Assembly: GCA_007827375.1 (NCBI GenBank)
Contig: VISH01000002.1
Coordinates: forward strand, 124,001 to 188,000
Origin: Alteromonadaceae bacterium 2753L.S.0a.02
GTDB taxonomy: Bacteria; Pseudomonadota; Gammaproteobacteria; Pseudomonadales; Cellvibrionaceae
Direction: 5' to 3'
DNA length: 64,000 nt
Shown here: piece after piece, positions 1 through 11,600 of the stretch
Numbering within the stretch: position 1 is the first letter of the stretch
Layout: each line of letters begins with the position of its first letter
Program-made: the position numbers and the translations under genes
The notes under the pieces: model-generated
Seen by the model: the letters and a program-made list of their open reading frames with translations, nothing else
What the model was told of the DNA's origin: nothing
The model's database searches: none

Positions 1-721
1 CCGCGAGGTTGCCGCGAGTTTCACCCTCGGCGGGTATGCGAGCCAGACAATAGGGGATCGCCTCTCCGTTAACAACTAGCACGCGTTTGTCGCCGTTGGA
101 AATATCGGGAATAAATTTTTGCGCCATGATAAAGCTGGAGCCGCCGAGCGTAAGTGTTTCAAGAATTACGCTCACATTGGCATCATCTGGTTTGCAGCGG
201 AAAATACCACTGCCTCCCATGCCGTCGAGCGGTTTAAAAATAACGTCGTTGTGTTCTCGGTGAAATGCTCGCAGCTGCTCGCTGTCACGGCTTACCAAAA
301 CCGGCGGGCAGCACTGGCTGAATTGCGTTGCAAAAACTTTTTCATTGCAGTCGCGCAGACTCTGAGGTTTGTTAACAATTAAAGTACCTTGCTGCTCGGC
401 GCGTTCAAGGATATAGGTCGCATAGATATATTGATTGTCGAATGGTGGGTCTTTTCGCATAAGAACCACATCCAATTCACTTAGATCCCGTATGTTGGCA
501 TCGCCCAGTGAAAACCAATTTTGCGGGTCTGCTGCTACGCTTAACTCGCGCATATTTGCGCGTGCTTTGCCTTGATCAAGCAGTATATCACCCAGCTCCA
601 TATAAAATAGACGGTGACCGCGCGCTTGCGCGGCCAGTAACATAGCGAGTGTGGTGTCTTTTTTGTAATGGATTTGTGATATTGGGTCCATTACAACGCC
701 GATCGCAAGTGCTTGAGCCAA
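1..721 (-). CDS. gshB: Glutathione synthetase, 5' part only (runs off the window start)
   Basis: ATP-dependent ligase joining gamma-glutamylcysteine and glycine in the cytoplasm, the second step of glutathione synthesis. Read on the minus strand, the first 240 codons include VVMDPISQIHYKKDTT near the N-terminus, then VVLMRKDPPFDNQYIYATYIL, IVNKPQSLRDCNEK, IFKPLDGMGGSGIFR (ATP-grasp region) and ALARIPAEGETRGNLA-like text at the window edge. All are hallmarks of GshB. The start is probably TTG at 721, because a GAGGA ribosome site lies 6 bases upstream and the extra residues MAQALAIGVV align with the N-terminus of the E. coli enzyme. An in-frame ATG at 691 would clip the first strand of the fold. 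The 3' third lies outside the window. The gene for the first step, gshA, is about 33 kb away rather than adjacent. Confidence 0.95.
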   Translation of the reverse strand, partial: MAQALAIGVVMDPISQIHYKKDTTLAMLLAAQARGHRLFYMELGDILLDQGKARANMRELSVAADPQNWFSLGDANIRDLSELDVVLMRKDPPFDNQYIYATYILERAEQQGTLIVNKPQSLRDCNEKVFATQFSQCCPPVLVSRDSEQLRAFHREHNDVIFKPLDGMGGSGIFRCKPDDANVSVILETLTLGGSSFIMAQKFIPDISNGDKRVLVVNGEAIPYCLARIPAEGETRGNLA

Positions 722-966
722 AGCCTGTTCCTCAAAATTCGTGATATAGGTTGGCGAAACCGCCAAAGTTGAACGATTATAAAAGGTAAGGCAAATAAAT
801 TGTTACTTAGATTTCACATTTGATCCAGTGGGCAAAAAACGTAGATTTCTATTTTTTTCAAGCATTTATGGATTACACTGGAAAACTATGTTAAAAGTTG
901 TCGCTACTTGGTTTATCTGTGTGGCGCAGTCCTCATTACCCTGAGAAACAGAAACAAGGTCACTCT

Positions 967-1362
967 ATGGACGTCAATTTAGAGCATTTAAAAGTGATGG
1001 TTATCGACGACAGTAAAACCATCCGGCGAACAGCAGAAACACTGCTGCAGAAAGTTGGATGTACCGTCGTCACGGCAACCGATGGCTTTGACGCCCTCGC
1101 CAAAATTGCCGATACCCGTCCAGATATTATTTTTGTCGATATCATGATGCCCCGCCTCGATGGTTATCAAACCTGTGCATTAATCAAGAATAACAGCGAA
1201 TTTAAATCCACTCCCGTCATTATGCTCTCCAGTAAAGATGGTCTGTTTGACAAGGCCAAAGGGCGTATTGTGGGTTCGGATCAATATCTGACAAAACCGT
1301 TCAGCAAGGGTGAGCTGATCGGTGCGATCGAAGCACACGTAAAAGTGGCTCGCGCGAGTTGA
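967..1362 (+). CDS. pilG: Single-domain response regulator PilG
   Basis: CheY-like receiver, 131 residues, first gene of the Pil-Chp twitching-motility chemosensory operon. The acidic pair is in VIDDSK (residues 13-16), the phosphoacceptor is Asp58 in FVDIMMP, and the conserved lysine is Lys110 in YLTKPF. In Pseudomonas, PilG is phosphorylated by the ChpA kinase and promotes pilus extension and cAMP production. I chose the ATG at 967, preceded by AAGG. The frame stays open upstream to a TTG at 898, but those 23 residues are not receiver-like. pilH follows after 47 bases. The region from 722 to 966 separates it from the divergent gshB and should hold both promoters, but I see no clear consensus elements there. 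Confidence 0.93.
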   Translation: MDVNLEHLKVMVIDDSKTIRRTAETLLQKVGCTVVTATDGFDALAKIADTRPDIIFVDIMMPRLDGYQTCALIKNNSEFKSTPVIMLSSKDGLFDKAKGRIVGSDQYLTKPFSKGELIGAIEAHVKVARAS

Positions 1363-1409
1363 GCAATCGGGAAAACCAGAGATAAACATCCAGTAGAACT
1401 GGGGGAAAC

Positions 1410-1772
1410 ATGGCCAAAGTGCTAATTGTTGATGATTCACCAACAGAAACCTACAAACTCACCGGCATGCTTGAAAAAAACGGCCATTCGGTGATTGCAG
1501 CTGTTAATGGCGAAGAAGGTGTGGCAACCGCTAAAGCGGAATTGCCCGATCTGATTTTGATGGACATTGTTATGCCTGGGTTAAACGGCTTTCAGGCCAC
1601 CCGGCAACTCAGTAAAGCGCCAGAGACGGCGCACATTCCGGTAATTATCGTTACCACCAAAGATCAGGAAACCGACCGCGTCTGGGGCATGCGCCAGGGT
1701 GCCAAGGCATACCTGACCAAGCCTATCGACGAGAAAGAATTGTTCGCAACCATGAGCAAGGTGGGTGTTTGA
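1410..1772 (+). CDS. pilH: Single-domain response regulator PilH
   Basis: Second CheY-like receiver of the Pil-Chp pathway, 120 residues. The acidic residues are in LIVDDSPTE, the phosphoacceptor is Asp52 in LMDIVMPGLNG, the switch Thr-Thr lies in VTTKD, and Lys104 is in YLTKP. In Pseudomonas PilH opposes PilG, acting on retraction or as a phosphate sink for ChpA. The ribosome site GGGG lies just before ATG 1410. It sits between pilG and pilI in the canonical order. Confidence 0.93.
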   Translation: MAKVLIVDDSPTETYKLTGMLEKNGHSVIAAVNGEEGVATAKAELPDLILMDIVMPGLNGFQATRQLSKAPETAHIPVIIVTTKDQETDRVWGMRQGAKAYLTKPIDEKELFATMSKVGV

Positions 1773-1816
1773 TTTGAGGTTAGCGTCTCAGCATACCCCG
1801 CCAGGAGGCGTGGCCT

Positions 1817-2356
1817 GTGAGTGACTCTGCGTTTCAGGCACTGGCCAGCCTCGCTCAGCGCAGCCGCAGTTCTGCGGCCGGCTTGCCCGCCCGACAGGAT
1901 GCCGCACCACGTTGGAGTGGTATCGGCTTTTCGCTATTGGGCCACAATTTTGTTGCACCCATGAGTCATGTTTCTGAACTTATGGAATTACCCGCTGCCA
2001 CGCGTTTGCCCGGCGTACAAACCTGGGTGATCGGCCTTTCCAATGTACGTGGCCGCTTACTGCCGTTGTTTGATCTGGCCTTATTTTTCGGCGGTGCGAT
2101 GACCAGCCCAAAAAAACATCAGCGTGTACTGGTGCTGGAGACCGACACGCTGTACAGCGGCATCGTGGTCGATCGGGCTTTTGGTATGCAGCACTTTACG
2201 TCTGACAGCTACGGTGAATGCCAGCAAACGCTGCCAGATACATTAACCGGCTTTGTGGAAGGTGCATACAACGATATGCATGGTGCAGCCTGGCCGGTGT
2301 TCAGTATGGCCAAGCTGGCCTCTGACAGTCGCTTTACCAACGCTGCATTGGTTTAA
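1817..2356 (+). CDS. pilI: CheW-like coupling protein PilI
   Basis: Adaptor of 179 residues that couples the receptor PilJ to the kinase ChpA. The CheW fold is visible from about residue 30 to the end, with GFSLLGHNFVAPMSHVSELMEL, a Gly-rich turn LSNVRGRLLPLFDL and GIVVDRAFGM. The start is GTG at 1817, supported by a strong AGGAGG eight bases upstream. The first 30 residues are low-complexity and probably a flexible tail. A 181-base gap separates it from pilJ, longer than other spacings in the operon; I see no terminator or clear promoter in that gap. Confidence 0.92.
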   Translation: MSDSAFQALASLAQRSRSSAAGLPARQDAAPRWSGIGFSLLGHNFVAPMSHVSELMELPAATRLPGVQTWVIGLSNVRGRLLPLFDLALFFGGAMTSPKKHQRVLVLETDTLYSGIVVDRAFGMQHFTSDSYGECQQTLPDTLTGFVEGAYNDMHGAAWPVFSMAKLASDSRFTNAALV

Positions 2357-2537
2357 GCGCGACTATACTCGTCAATGGAATGCTACAAAACGGTACAGTT
2401 TTTTGCTTTGAGCGCCAGTATCTTGGGGCTTGGGCAAATTTGTGTGGTTCTTCTCTCTGTGTAGGAGGGAGGCTTTTGATTACAACAGTGGTGCTTTAAA
2501 CCACCTGAATTGACATACATTCGCTTGGGAGCGTCGT

Positions 2538-4733
2538 ATGAAGAGTGATTCCGAGGGCCTGTTGGTCCGGGCCAAAACCAACCCGGTGCTGGCAATTTTG
2601 ATCGTTGGCCTGGTTGTGCTTACAGCCCTGATTGGCTTGGTTATTTATGAGCTGTTTACCAACGCCCAGCGCGATCAGCAGTATCTGCAACTCGCCAGTG
2701 ATCTGCGTGCATCGTCGTTCCGACTGGCGTCGCTGTCGCGAGACGCCACTTCCGGTCGCGAACAGGCGTTCAAAGATCTTCAGGACGTGGTTACCGGCAT
2801 GGAACGCTCCTGGTCGCAACTGAAAGCTGCCGATCAGCAAACCCGAATTGTGTTGGCTGAGCAGCTGGCGGCGTTCGACGGTGTGTGGTCACGGGTGAAG
2901 CAGAACACCAAGGTCATTACCGATAACGAAGACACCATTATCTTCCTCCACGATGTGGCGACCACCCTGAACGAATCGCTCCCAGAACTTCAGGCGGAAC
3001 ACAACAATATCGTGGAAATTCTGCTTGAAAACAGAGCTCCGGCGGATCAGGTTTCGGTGGCCCAGATGCAGTCCTGGCGTGCCGAGCGTATTGGTCGAAA
3101 CGTCGATAAGATGCTGCGCGGTGGTGATGACGCCGACCGCGCGGCCGACCAGTTCAACCTTGATGCCAGCTTGTTCGGGAAAGTGCTTGAAGGCATGAAG
3201 AACGGTGATGTTGCTATGAGTATTTCTCGGGTAACCGACCGAGAGGCGGTGTCATCCCTCGAAGAAATTTCAGAATTGTTTGAGTTTGTTAGTGGTTCGG
3301 TACGTGAGATTTTCGAAGCGGCACCTGCTCTGTTCAAGGCTCGCCAGGCGACCGCAGCGGTTCTTGATGACGGCCCGGTAGTGTTGCAGACTCTCGGTTC
3401 GCTGTCGGACCAGATTGTGCAACTTCCCAATAATCGCAACTGGAACAACAACACCCTGCTGATTATCGGCGCTGTTTGGCTGGTGTTCCTCATCGGTATT
3501 GGTTTTTCTCTGATTCGCGCCACCAACCGCCGTGCCAAAGAGACGGCTGAAACCAATGAACGAAACCAAAACGCGATTTTACGACTGCTCGACGAACTGG
3601 CCGACCTCGCGGATGGTGACCTGACTACGACTGCGACGGTAACCGAGGATTTCACGGGCGCGATCGCCGACTCCATTAACTACACCATCGACCAGCTGCG
3701 GGTACTGGTGTCGCGCATTAACGAAACGTCCGAACGGGTTGTGGATGGTTCCAAAGACACCCAGCAAACGGCACTGCATCTGGCCGAAGCTTCTGAGCAC
3801 CAGGCGCAGGAAATCGCTGGGGCATCTGCAGCGGTCAACGAAATGGCGGTGACCATCGACCAGGTATCTGCAAACGCCGCCGAGTCCGCCGGCGTTGCGG
3901 AGCGGTCGGTATCGATCGCGAACAACGGTGCCAAAGTGGTACAGAACACCATTCGCGGCATGGATACCATCCGTGAGCAGATTCAGGATACCTCGAAACG
4001 TATTAAACGACTGGGTGAATCCTCCCAGGAAATTGGTGACATCGTATCGTTGATTAACGACATTGCCGACCAGACTAACATCCTTGCACTTAACGCCGCG
4101 ATCCAGGCCTCCATGGCTGGTGACGCGGGCCGGGGCTTCGCGGTGGTAGCGGACGAAGTACAGCGCCTCGCGGAACGTTCCGCAACAGCAACCAAGCAGA
4201 TTGAATCACTCGTAAAAACCATTCAGAACGACACCAACGAAGCGGTAATTTCAATGGAACAAACCACCGCTGAGGTAGTGCGCGGAGCTCGCCTGGCACA
4301 GGATGCGGGTGTGGCGCTGGAAGAGATCGAGGCGGTATCGGCAAGCCTGGCGGAATTGATTCAAAACATCTCCAACGCGGCACGCCAGCAAGCGAGTTCG
4401 GCGGGCCATATCTCCAATACGATGAACGTGATTCAGGAAATTACCTCGCAAACGTCCGCGGGTACCAATGCTACGGCTGCAGCGATTGGTAACCTTTCAG
4501 ACTTGGCGGTGGAATTGCGGGGTTCAGTATCTGGCTTCAAGCTGCCTGAAGAAATGGGTGTATCCAATGATGATGACGCCTACGACATGGATATGGATGA
4601 CGCCTCCGATCTGGATGTCGACACGCTTGATGACGAAGTAGTGGATTTGTCGCTGGATGATGCTTTGGAAGACGACGATCCAACTCTGCTGCACGCACTT
4701 GAAGAAGAACACAGCGCAAACGCCCGCGTTTAA
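2538..4733 (+). CDS. pilJ: Type IV pilus methyl-accepting chemoreceptor PilJ
   Basis: Inner-membrane receptor of 731 residues feeding ChpA. A first membrane segment lies near residues 15-38 (NPVLAILIVGLVVLTAL), then a periplasmic helical sensor region, a second membrane segment near 305-325 (LLIIGAVWLVFLIGIG), HAMP and the cytoplasmic coiled coil. The signalling tip is near residues 500-530, reading IADQTNILALNAAIQASMAG, followed by GRGFAVVADEVQRLA. PilJ family members carry this slightly unusual tip. After about residue 675 comes a roughly 55-residue tail extremely rich in Asp and Glu (DDDAYDMDMDDASDLD and similar), which I do not recall from Pseudomonas PilJ. Just 18 bases separate it from pilK. 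Confidence 0.93.
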   Translation: MKSDSEGLLVRAKTNPVLAILIVGLVVLTALIGLVIYELFTNAQRDQQYLQLASDLRASSFRLASLSRDATSGREQAFKDLQDVVTGMERSWSQLKAADQQTRIVLAEQLAAFDGVWSRVKQNTKVITDNEDTIIFLHDVATTLNESLPELQAEHNNIVEILLENRAPADQVSVAQMQSWRAERIGRNVDKMLRGGDDADRAADQFNLDASLFGKVLEGMKNGDVAMSISRVTDREAVSSLEEISELFEFVSGSVREIFEAAPALFKARQATAAVLDDGPVVLQTLGSLSDQIVQLPNNRNWNNNTLLIIGAVWLVFLIGIGFSLIRATNRRAKETAETNERNQNAILRLLDELADLADGDLTTTATVTEDFTGAIADSINYTIDQLRVLVSRINETSERVVDGSKDTQQTALHLAEASEHQAQEIAGASAAVNEMAVTIDQVSANAAESAGVAERSVSIANNGAKVVQNTIRGMDTIREQIQDTSKRIKRLGESSQEIGDIVSLINDIADQTNILALNAAIQASMAGDAGRGFAVVADEVQRLAERSATATKQIESLVKTIQNDTNEAVISMEQTTAEVVRGARLAQDAGVALEEIEAVSASLAELIQNISNAARQQASSAGHISNTMNVIQEITSQTSAGTNATAAAIGNLSDLAVELRGSVSGFKLPEEMGVSNDDDAYDMDMDDASDLDVDTLDDEVVDLSLDDALEDDDPTLLHALEEEHSANARV

Positions 4734-4751
4734 TCGGAGTAGTCGAGCTTC

Positions 4752-5609
4752 ATGATTTGGTCTCTACAGGCAGCACCAGACCTCACCGACAAGCAGTTTG
4801 ACCAGTGGAGCAAACTACTTGAAGACCGTGCGGGTATTTGTCTCAGCGATCAACAACGGGTGTTCTTGCAAACCCAGGTAACCATGCGCATGCGCGAACT
4901 GGGTCATACCGACTATTCGCAGTATTACAACCGTGTCATCGATGGCGTTTCCGGGATGATGGAGTGGTCTGTGCTCATCGACCGCCTGGTGGTGAAGGAA
5001 ACCAGCTTTTTTCGTCATCGCCCCTCCGTGGATTATGTGCGTAACTTTTTGCAAAACCATATCAATAATCAGTCGTTGGATGGCTCGTTTGATATCTGGA
5101 GTGTTGGCTGTTCTTCCGGTGAGGAACCCTACACCCTCTCCATGGTGATGAACGACTGCTTTAACCTTGCACAACTGGAACCCTATTTTGGTGTTATCGC
5201 CACGGATATCAGTCGTGCAGCACTTACCATTGCACGTAATGGCGTATACCCTCAGCGCAAAGTAGAGATGCTGGAGCCGCACGTACGACAACGTTATTTC
5301 TCTCAGTTGGAAAACGGCCGCTATCAGGTCGATCCCGAGCTCAAAGACCGTGTGTGTTTCAACCACGCCAACGTTCTAAACATTAATGAAATGCCGGGTA
5401 TCGATTTGAATGTGATTTTTTGCCAAAACCTGTTGATTTATTTTCGTCGCTGGTTGCGACACGAAATTATGAATGCCTTTGTCGATCGCCTTAAACCCGG
5501 TGGCATATTAGTGGTTGGGCTCGGCGAAGTTGTTGACTGGTCACACCCGAAAATGGAGCGGGCACCGGTCGATGACGTTCAGGCGTATATACGAAAAGCG
5601 GCAGAGTAA
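4752..5609 (+). CDS. pilK: CheR-type protein-glutamate methyltransferase PilK
   Basis: SAM-dependent methyltransferase of 285 residues predicted to methylate glutamates on PilJ. An N-terminal all-helical CheR domain (about residues 15-85, including FLQTQVTMRMRELG and VVKETSFFRHRPS) precedes the Rossmann domain. SAM-binding residues are in WSVGCSSGEEPYTLSM near 115-130, and the family motif is in VIFCQNLLIYFRRW near 222-236. Gene order and length match PilK of Pseudomonas. There is no obvious ribosome site directly before the ATG; a GGAG lies about 13 bases upstream, so translation may be partly coupled to pilJ. Confidence 0.92.
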   Translation: MIWSLQAAPDLTDKQFDQWSKLLEDRAGICLSDQQRVFLQTQVTMRMRELGHTDYSQYYNRVIDGVSGMMEWSVLIDRLVVKETSFFRHRPSVDYVRNFLQNHINNQSLDGSFDIWSVGCSSGEEPYTLSMVMNDCFNLAQLEPYFGVIATDISRAALTIARNGVYPQRKVEMLEPHVRQRYFSQLENGRYQVDPELKDRVCFNHANVLNINEMPGIDLNVIFCQNLLIYFRRWLRHEIMNAFVDRLKPGGILVVGLGEVVDWSHPKMERAPVDDVQAYIRKAAE

Positions 5610-5644
5610 GCTGCCACAAAAATATTGGTGCAGGGCTCCTTTTT

Positions 5645-8600
5645 ATGAGCGAAAAACGAAATTTTGCTGCGCTCGATTGGGTGATCGACGAAATCAGCGA
5701 GACGCTGAAAGACGCCAGACAAGCCCTGGAAGCCTTCGTGGAAGATTCGAAAGATTCCACGAAAATGCGTTTCTGTCTTACTTATATTCATCAGGTTCAC
5801 GGCAGCCTGCAAATGGTCGAATTTCACGGTGCCTCTTTGCTGGCCGAGGAAATGGAGCATTTGGCGCAGGCCCTGATGGAAAGCAAAGTGACCAGCGTGC
5901 CGGAAGCTCAGGAAGTGCTGATGCGCTCACTGTTGCAACTGCCGACCTACCTGGATCACGTTAAGGCTCAAAAAGAAGATAACCCCGGTCTGGTGCTGCC
6001 GCTGCTCAACGATCTGCGGGCGGTACGCAACCAAAGTTATTTGAGTGAGACCAACCTGTTTTCGCCCGACCTGCAAATGGTCAACGAACTACACGGCAGT
6101 CGTCACCCCATCACCTCCGACAAAACCAAATTACAGCAGGTGCTCAAGAAGCTGCGGGAAATGTACCAATTTGCTGCAGCAAGCGTGTTGCGCGGCATCA
6201 AGGTGGAAGAAAATCTGGTCTATCTCGACAAGGTTTTCAGCCGGCTTGAAGCGCTTACAGTGGGCACTGCCTGCTATCCCATTTGGGAAGTCTCTGCAGC
6301 GCTTATAGAAGGATTGCTGCGCGATGATATTGAATTAAGCGTTGCGGTGCGGGGCCTGCTGCGTCATTTGGCCCGTGAGTTACGCGTAATGGGGGAAAAG
6401 GCACCGGGTGCTCTGGATTTCCCACCCCGCGAAAGCCTGCTTAAAAACCTACTCTACTACGTTGCCCGCGCTGAAGCGGGTGGCAAAAAGATTAACCGCG
6501 TAAAGGCCCGTTACAATCTCGATAACGCACTGCTCGACGGCGTTACCATTGGCGACAGTAACGACAAAGAAACACTCTCTGCGCCAGACCCGGAAGCGAT
6601 TCGCTCGGTGGTGGTGGCCCTTAATGAAGAAATAAATACCATAAAACACGCGCTGGATCTCTGCATTTCAGGTCACGGAGTTCCAGAAGATTTGCGCGAA
6701 GTTTTACCGGTTGTAAAGCGCGTTGCCGATACCTTGGCGGTTCTTGGCATTGGCGACCTGCGCAAACAGGTGAATGCCCAGACTGAAGTGATTACTCAGT
6801 TGAGCGAACAAAACAGTTTCGATGAAGATAGCCTGATGGGTGTGGCTGGAAAAATCATCGAAATCGAACACCGTCTGGAAGCGATTGCAAAGGTGGTGGG
6901 TACCAACCGCGATCTGGCCAGCGTGAATGAGCGCGAAATCGAAATCGATCAGGCCAAGGTTACGGTGATTAAAGAGTGTCAACACGGTTTGGAGCAGGCC
7001 AAAGACGCCATCGTGGAGTACATTTCCTCAAAGTGGGATAGCAGCCACTTGTTGAATGTTGGTAGCTTGCTGCACGATATTCGCGGTGGCCTGGAAATGA
7101 TTCCCCTGGTACGACCGGCGAATATTCTCGACCGCTGCGCAGCCTACATCCAGGAAAAATTAATTAACGGCGAGGCACAGCCCAGCTGGCAATCCTTGGA
7201 TACTCTGGCCGATGCCATCGCGAGCGTGGAATATTATCTCGAACGCCTGCTCGACGACATGGAAGGCGATCCAGATTCGCTGTTGGATGTTGCCGAGCAA
7301 AGTGTCGCGAGTTTGGGTTACCCCCTCAGTGGTTTGCCCGCGGGTGTTGCGCCGCTGGAATCAGCCCCTTTAGGCGAGCCCGAAGTCACGCAATCCTCAG
7401 CTGCAGCAGAACTTGTTTCCAATTCTGAAGAACGCGTTGAACAGTCTGTGCCTGGCGATGGATCTGCAGAAGAGCCGGCAATCGAAGTCAGCGAACCTGT
7501 AGCGCCTACTGCGACGGTTTCTCTGGATTCCATCAGTGTTGTGGACGATGAAGACGACGATCTTGAAGACAGCGATATCGATGATGAAATCGTTGAGATC
7601 TTCATTGAAGAGGCCGGTGAAGTTCGCGAGACCCTTGACGAATATTTTCCCCAGTGGCGATCTAATCAGCAAGATCAGGATTCATTGGTTGTTATCAGGC
7701 GCGCTTTTCACACGCTGAAAGGCAGCGGGCGGATGGTCGAAGCACACGATATTGGTGAGCTCGCCTGGTCGATCGAAAATATGCTCAATCGCGTTATCGA
7801 TAACACGGTGTCGGTTGGCCCGCCTCACGCCCATATCATCACCCTGGTATTGCATCTTTTGCCGGTGTTGGTGGAAGCATTCGCCAACAAGAAAAAGAAC
7901 CCCCAGAAGCCACTTACTGAGCAGTATATGGCGTGGGCGCAGAGCATCTCAGAAGGCAATATCCCACCGGAACTTGCTGCAGTGCCCGCCGGTGATTCAC
8001 CTGCCTTGCCCGATTTAAGTGTTCGAGGCACTGCTGCTCTAACTCCGCCTGTCGCAGCGGAGACGCCGGCTGCCGCAGAGCTTGATGACGAAGATAACGA
8101 AAACCTGGTGCTTTGGGAAATATTCTCCTCCGAAGCGCAAACCCATCTTGCGACCATGGAAGCGTTTATCGCCGCAATGGAAGCCGATGCGCCTTTGTAT
8201 TCGCCGCCCAGCGATGACTTTCAGCGGGCCTTGCACACCCTCAAGGGCAGCGCGAAGATGGCACAGGTTACCCAGATTGCCGCTATGGCTGAACCGCTCG
8301 AAGGTTTTGCCAAAGAGCTGATCAGTTTTCAGGAAGACATTAACGAAGATATTTTGCAGCTGTACCGCGATTGTGTGGCCTACACCCGAGAGGGGCTCGC
8401 ACAAATTGAAGCTGGTGAGACCGTGGAGATTCGTCAGGTTGACCAGTTTGTTGCTCGTACCGCTGAATTGCGTGAGCTTGCAGTGGGGCACCTCATTCGC
8501 CTCAAAGAAATGGAAAAAGACGGCCAGAAACAAGTCGATCCGCGTCTGCTTTCCATCTTTATGGCAGAGGAAATGAACCTGTTGCTCGATTCTGACCAGA

Positions 8601-11600
8601 TTATCAGCGAGTGGCAGGAACAGGGCAGTGACTTCCAGCAGATCAACCCGGTGGTCGCCGAATTAAATACTCTGGAGGCTGGGGCTGAGCAAGCCAATTT
8701 GCCTGATATGGCAGGACTCAGTGCGCAGCTTAGAACCCTATACGAGCAAGCGCAGGCCGGCCAACAACCCCTTAATGAAGATTATTTTGCGATTCTTTCG
8801 GCGGGTCACAATGCCTTGTTGGACATGGTAGATGCAGTGGCAGCGGGTCAGAATGTAGTGGCGCCACCGGAAGAAATTACATCGGCCTTGGCATCCTTGA
8901 TTCACAACGGTTCTTTATTGCCAGCCATGCATCCCGAAACTGAAAGCGTGGCACCCGAAGCTGTTAGCGAACTGCCACTAGAGGCTGAAGCAGAGGAAAA
9001 AGACAGCGCTGATGAAGAGCTGGTTATCGATTTCGATACGCCTCTGCCCAGCAATGTCATTACCGGCGATTTTTCTGGTGCCGCTCCCCCTGCGGAGAGC
9101 AGAGATTCGGTTGAACTTGTCGATGAAGACCCTTACGGGGAATTCCATATTCAATCTGAAGATGACAGCGGCGATGAAGCTCTGGATCTCCACCTTGAAG
9201 ATGAACACGAACACCTGGAAAGCCACGATAGCCTCGATTCCGGTATGGAGTTGATCGAGGAAGAGGACGATGGCAGTGAATTCGAGTCGGAACTCACGCT
9301 TGATGATGTCTCGGTAGACCTGTCATTACCTTCTGAGGAAGAATTGCAAAGCCCCTTAGCCGATTTACCGCTTGTCGATCAAGAAGAGGCCAGCGAAGAA
9401 GACAATGAATTGTCGCTGGCTTCCGATGAGCAGTTGCCGGAAATCGAGATCAGTGAGGATGAATTCAGCTTTGAATCCCCTGTTGCCGAGGAGCCCCTGA
9501 GTGATGCGCAATCTGAAGATGAGCTGTTGTTTGAGCAACCATCAGCAGAGGAGTTGTCGTTTGAGCTGACAGACACCGAAGAGCCAATTGTTGAACAGAC
9601 ATTCTCTGACGATGTTTCGTCTGGCGACGAGCAAATCGTGCCGCCCGTCGACTCAGTGTCCCCATCAGAGCTGCCGGATACCGAAGAACCACCCGCCGTT
9701 GCAGTTAGCGGGCTGCTCGATCCGATCGACGTTAATGACGAAGACTTTGATCAGGATATCCTGGAAATATTCCTCGAAGAGGCCGAGGAGCTCATAGAGC
9801 AGCTGGATGAGGCGGTACACACCTGGGAAGGCGATTGGGGGGATCTCTCTCAGGCCGAAGAAATCAAGCGTGTGCTACACACCCTCAAGGGGGGCGCCCG
9901 TCTGGCGGGTATGGCCAATCTAGGTGAACTCACCCACAACTATGAAAGTTTCCTGATTGCCTCCGATCTAAGCACCGTCGATGACCCTTTCTTTCAGAAA
10001 ATGCACGGTTTTCAAGATCAGGTGCTCAGCGGCGTGCGCGCTATCCAAACATTTATGTCTGGCGATATGCAATCGGCAGAAGCATCTGCGGTTGTTACAG
10101 ACGAGCCTGTAATACCGGATACTGATACTGCTACTTCCGAGCCGCAATTCAGTGAGGCGGCTCAAACGGATACCCTTCCGAGCGGTACCGCGGCCGAATC
10201 CAACATTGTACCCTTCGCCCCCAAACCAAAGTCGCAGGATCAAGGCGAATTCAGCATGCCGACTGTGGGTGGTGGGGGCGGCCAGGCTGCAGTTCGCAAG
10301 CCCAGCGGCCCTCAAGAGGTGGTTAAGGTTGCAGCCGACCTTCTGGAAGAATTGGTAAACCTCGCCGGCGAAACCTCAATTAACCGCGCCCGAATCGAAC
10401 AGCAGGTTAACGACTTTTCTAATTCGCTCGACGACATAGACGCTACCCTATTCCGCTTGCAGGAACAACTGCGTCGTTTGGATATTGAAACGGAAGCGCA
10501 GGTGCTGTTCCGTCAGGAGCAAATGGCCGCGCACGAAGAGTTCGACCCATTGGAAATGGACCGCTACTCTCAGTTGCAACAGTTGTCGCGCTCGCTGATT
10601 GAATCTGCGTCAGACCTTATCGACTTACGGCAAACCCTTACCGATAACATTCGCGATACAGAAACCTTGCTGCTGCAGCAGTCCCGCATCAATACCACAC
10701 TGCAGGAAGGTTTGATGCGCTCGCGCATGGTGCCCTTCTCGCGTCTGGTGCCACGCTTGCGCCGTATCGTGCGTCAGGTTGCTGGCGAACTTGGTAAAAA
10801 CGTCAGTTTCGAACTGGACAACGTCGAAGGTGAATTGGATCGTTCCGTTTTGGAACGCATGGTGCCGCCGCTTGAACACATGCTTCGCAATGCGGTGGAC
10901 CACGGTATTGAAACCCCCGAGAAACGCGCCGAAGCGGGTAAATCGGAAACCGGTCGTATCGTCTTAACGTTGGGTCGCGAGGGTGGCGATGTAATTTTGC
11001 GTCTCGCCGACGATGGCCGTGGTGTTGACTTGCGTCGCGTGCGCGAGAAAGCCATTGAGCGGGGTTTAATGACCGCCGACGCGGAACTGAGCGATTTCGA
11101 TATTATGCAGTTTATTCTGCATGCCGGTTTCAGTACCGCCGAAAAAGTCACTCAGATTTCCGGTCGTGGTGTTGGGATGGATGTGGTGACCTCTGAAATA
11201 AAGGGCCTCGGTGGTTCAGTAACGATCAACTCAAAATGGGGTAAGGGTACCGAGATTATTGTACGTCTGCCGTTTACGGTTTCGGTCAACCGCGCCCTGA
11301 TGGTAGAGATCGGCCAGGATATCTACGCGATTCCGCTGAACACTATCGAAGGTATTGTGCGTGTAAGCCCATTTGAGCTGGAGCATTACTACACCACCGA
11401 AGAAGCGCGTTTCGAATATGCCGGCGAAAATTATCAGGTGCGTTATTTGGGGTCTATGTTGAATGCCGAATTATTGCCGCAGCTCGATGGCCATGCTCTG
11501 CCACTGCCGGTGCTGCTGGTGCGCTCTGCTGAAAATACCATGGCCGTGCAGGTTGATAACCTGTTGGGTAGCCGTGAAGTGGTTGTGAAGAGCCTCGGTA

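Noticed and set aside
119..382. 87-codon plus-strand frame at the window start
   Set aside because: Lies antisense to gshB, which is clearly coding on the minus strand.
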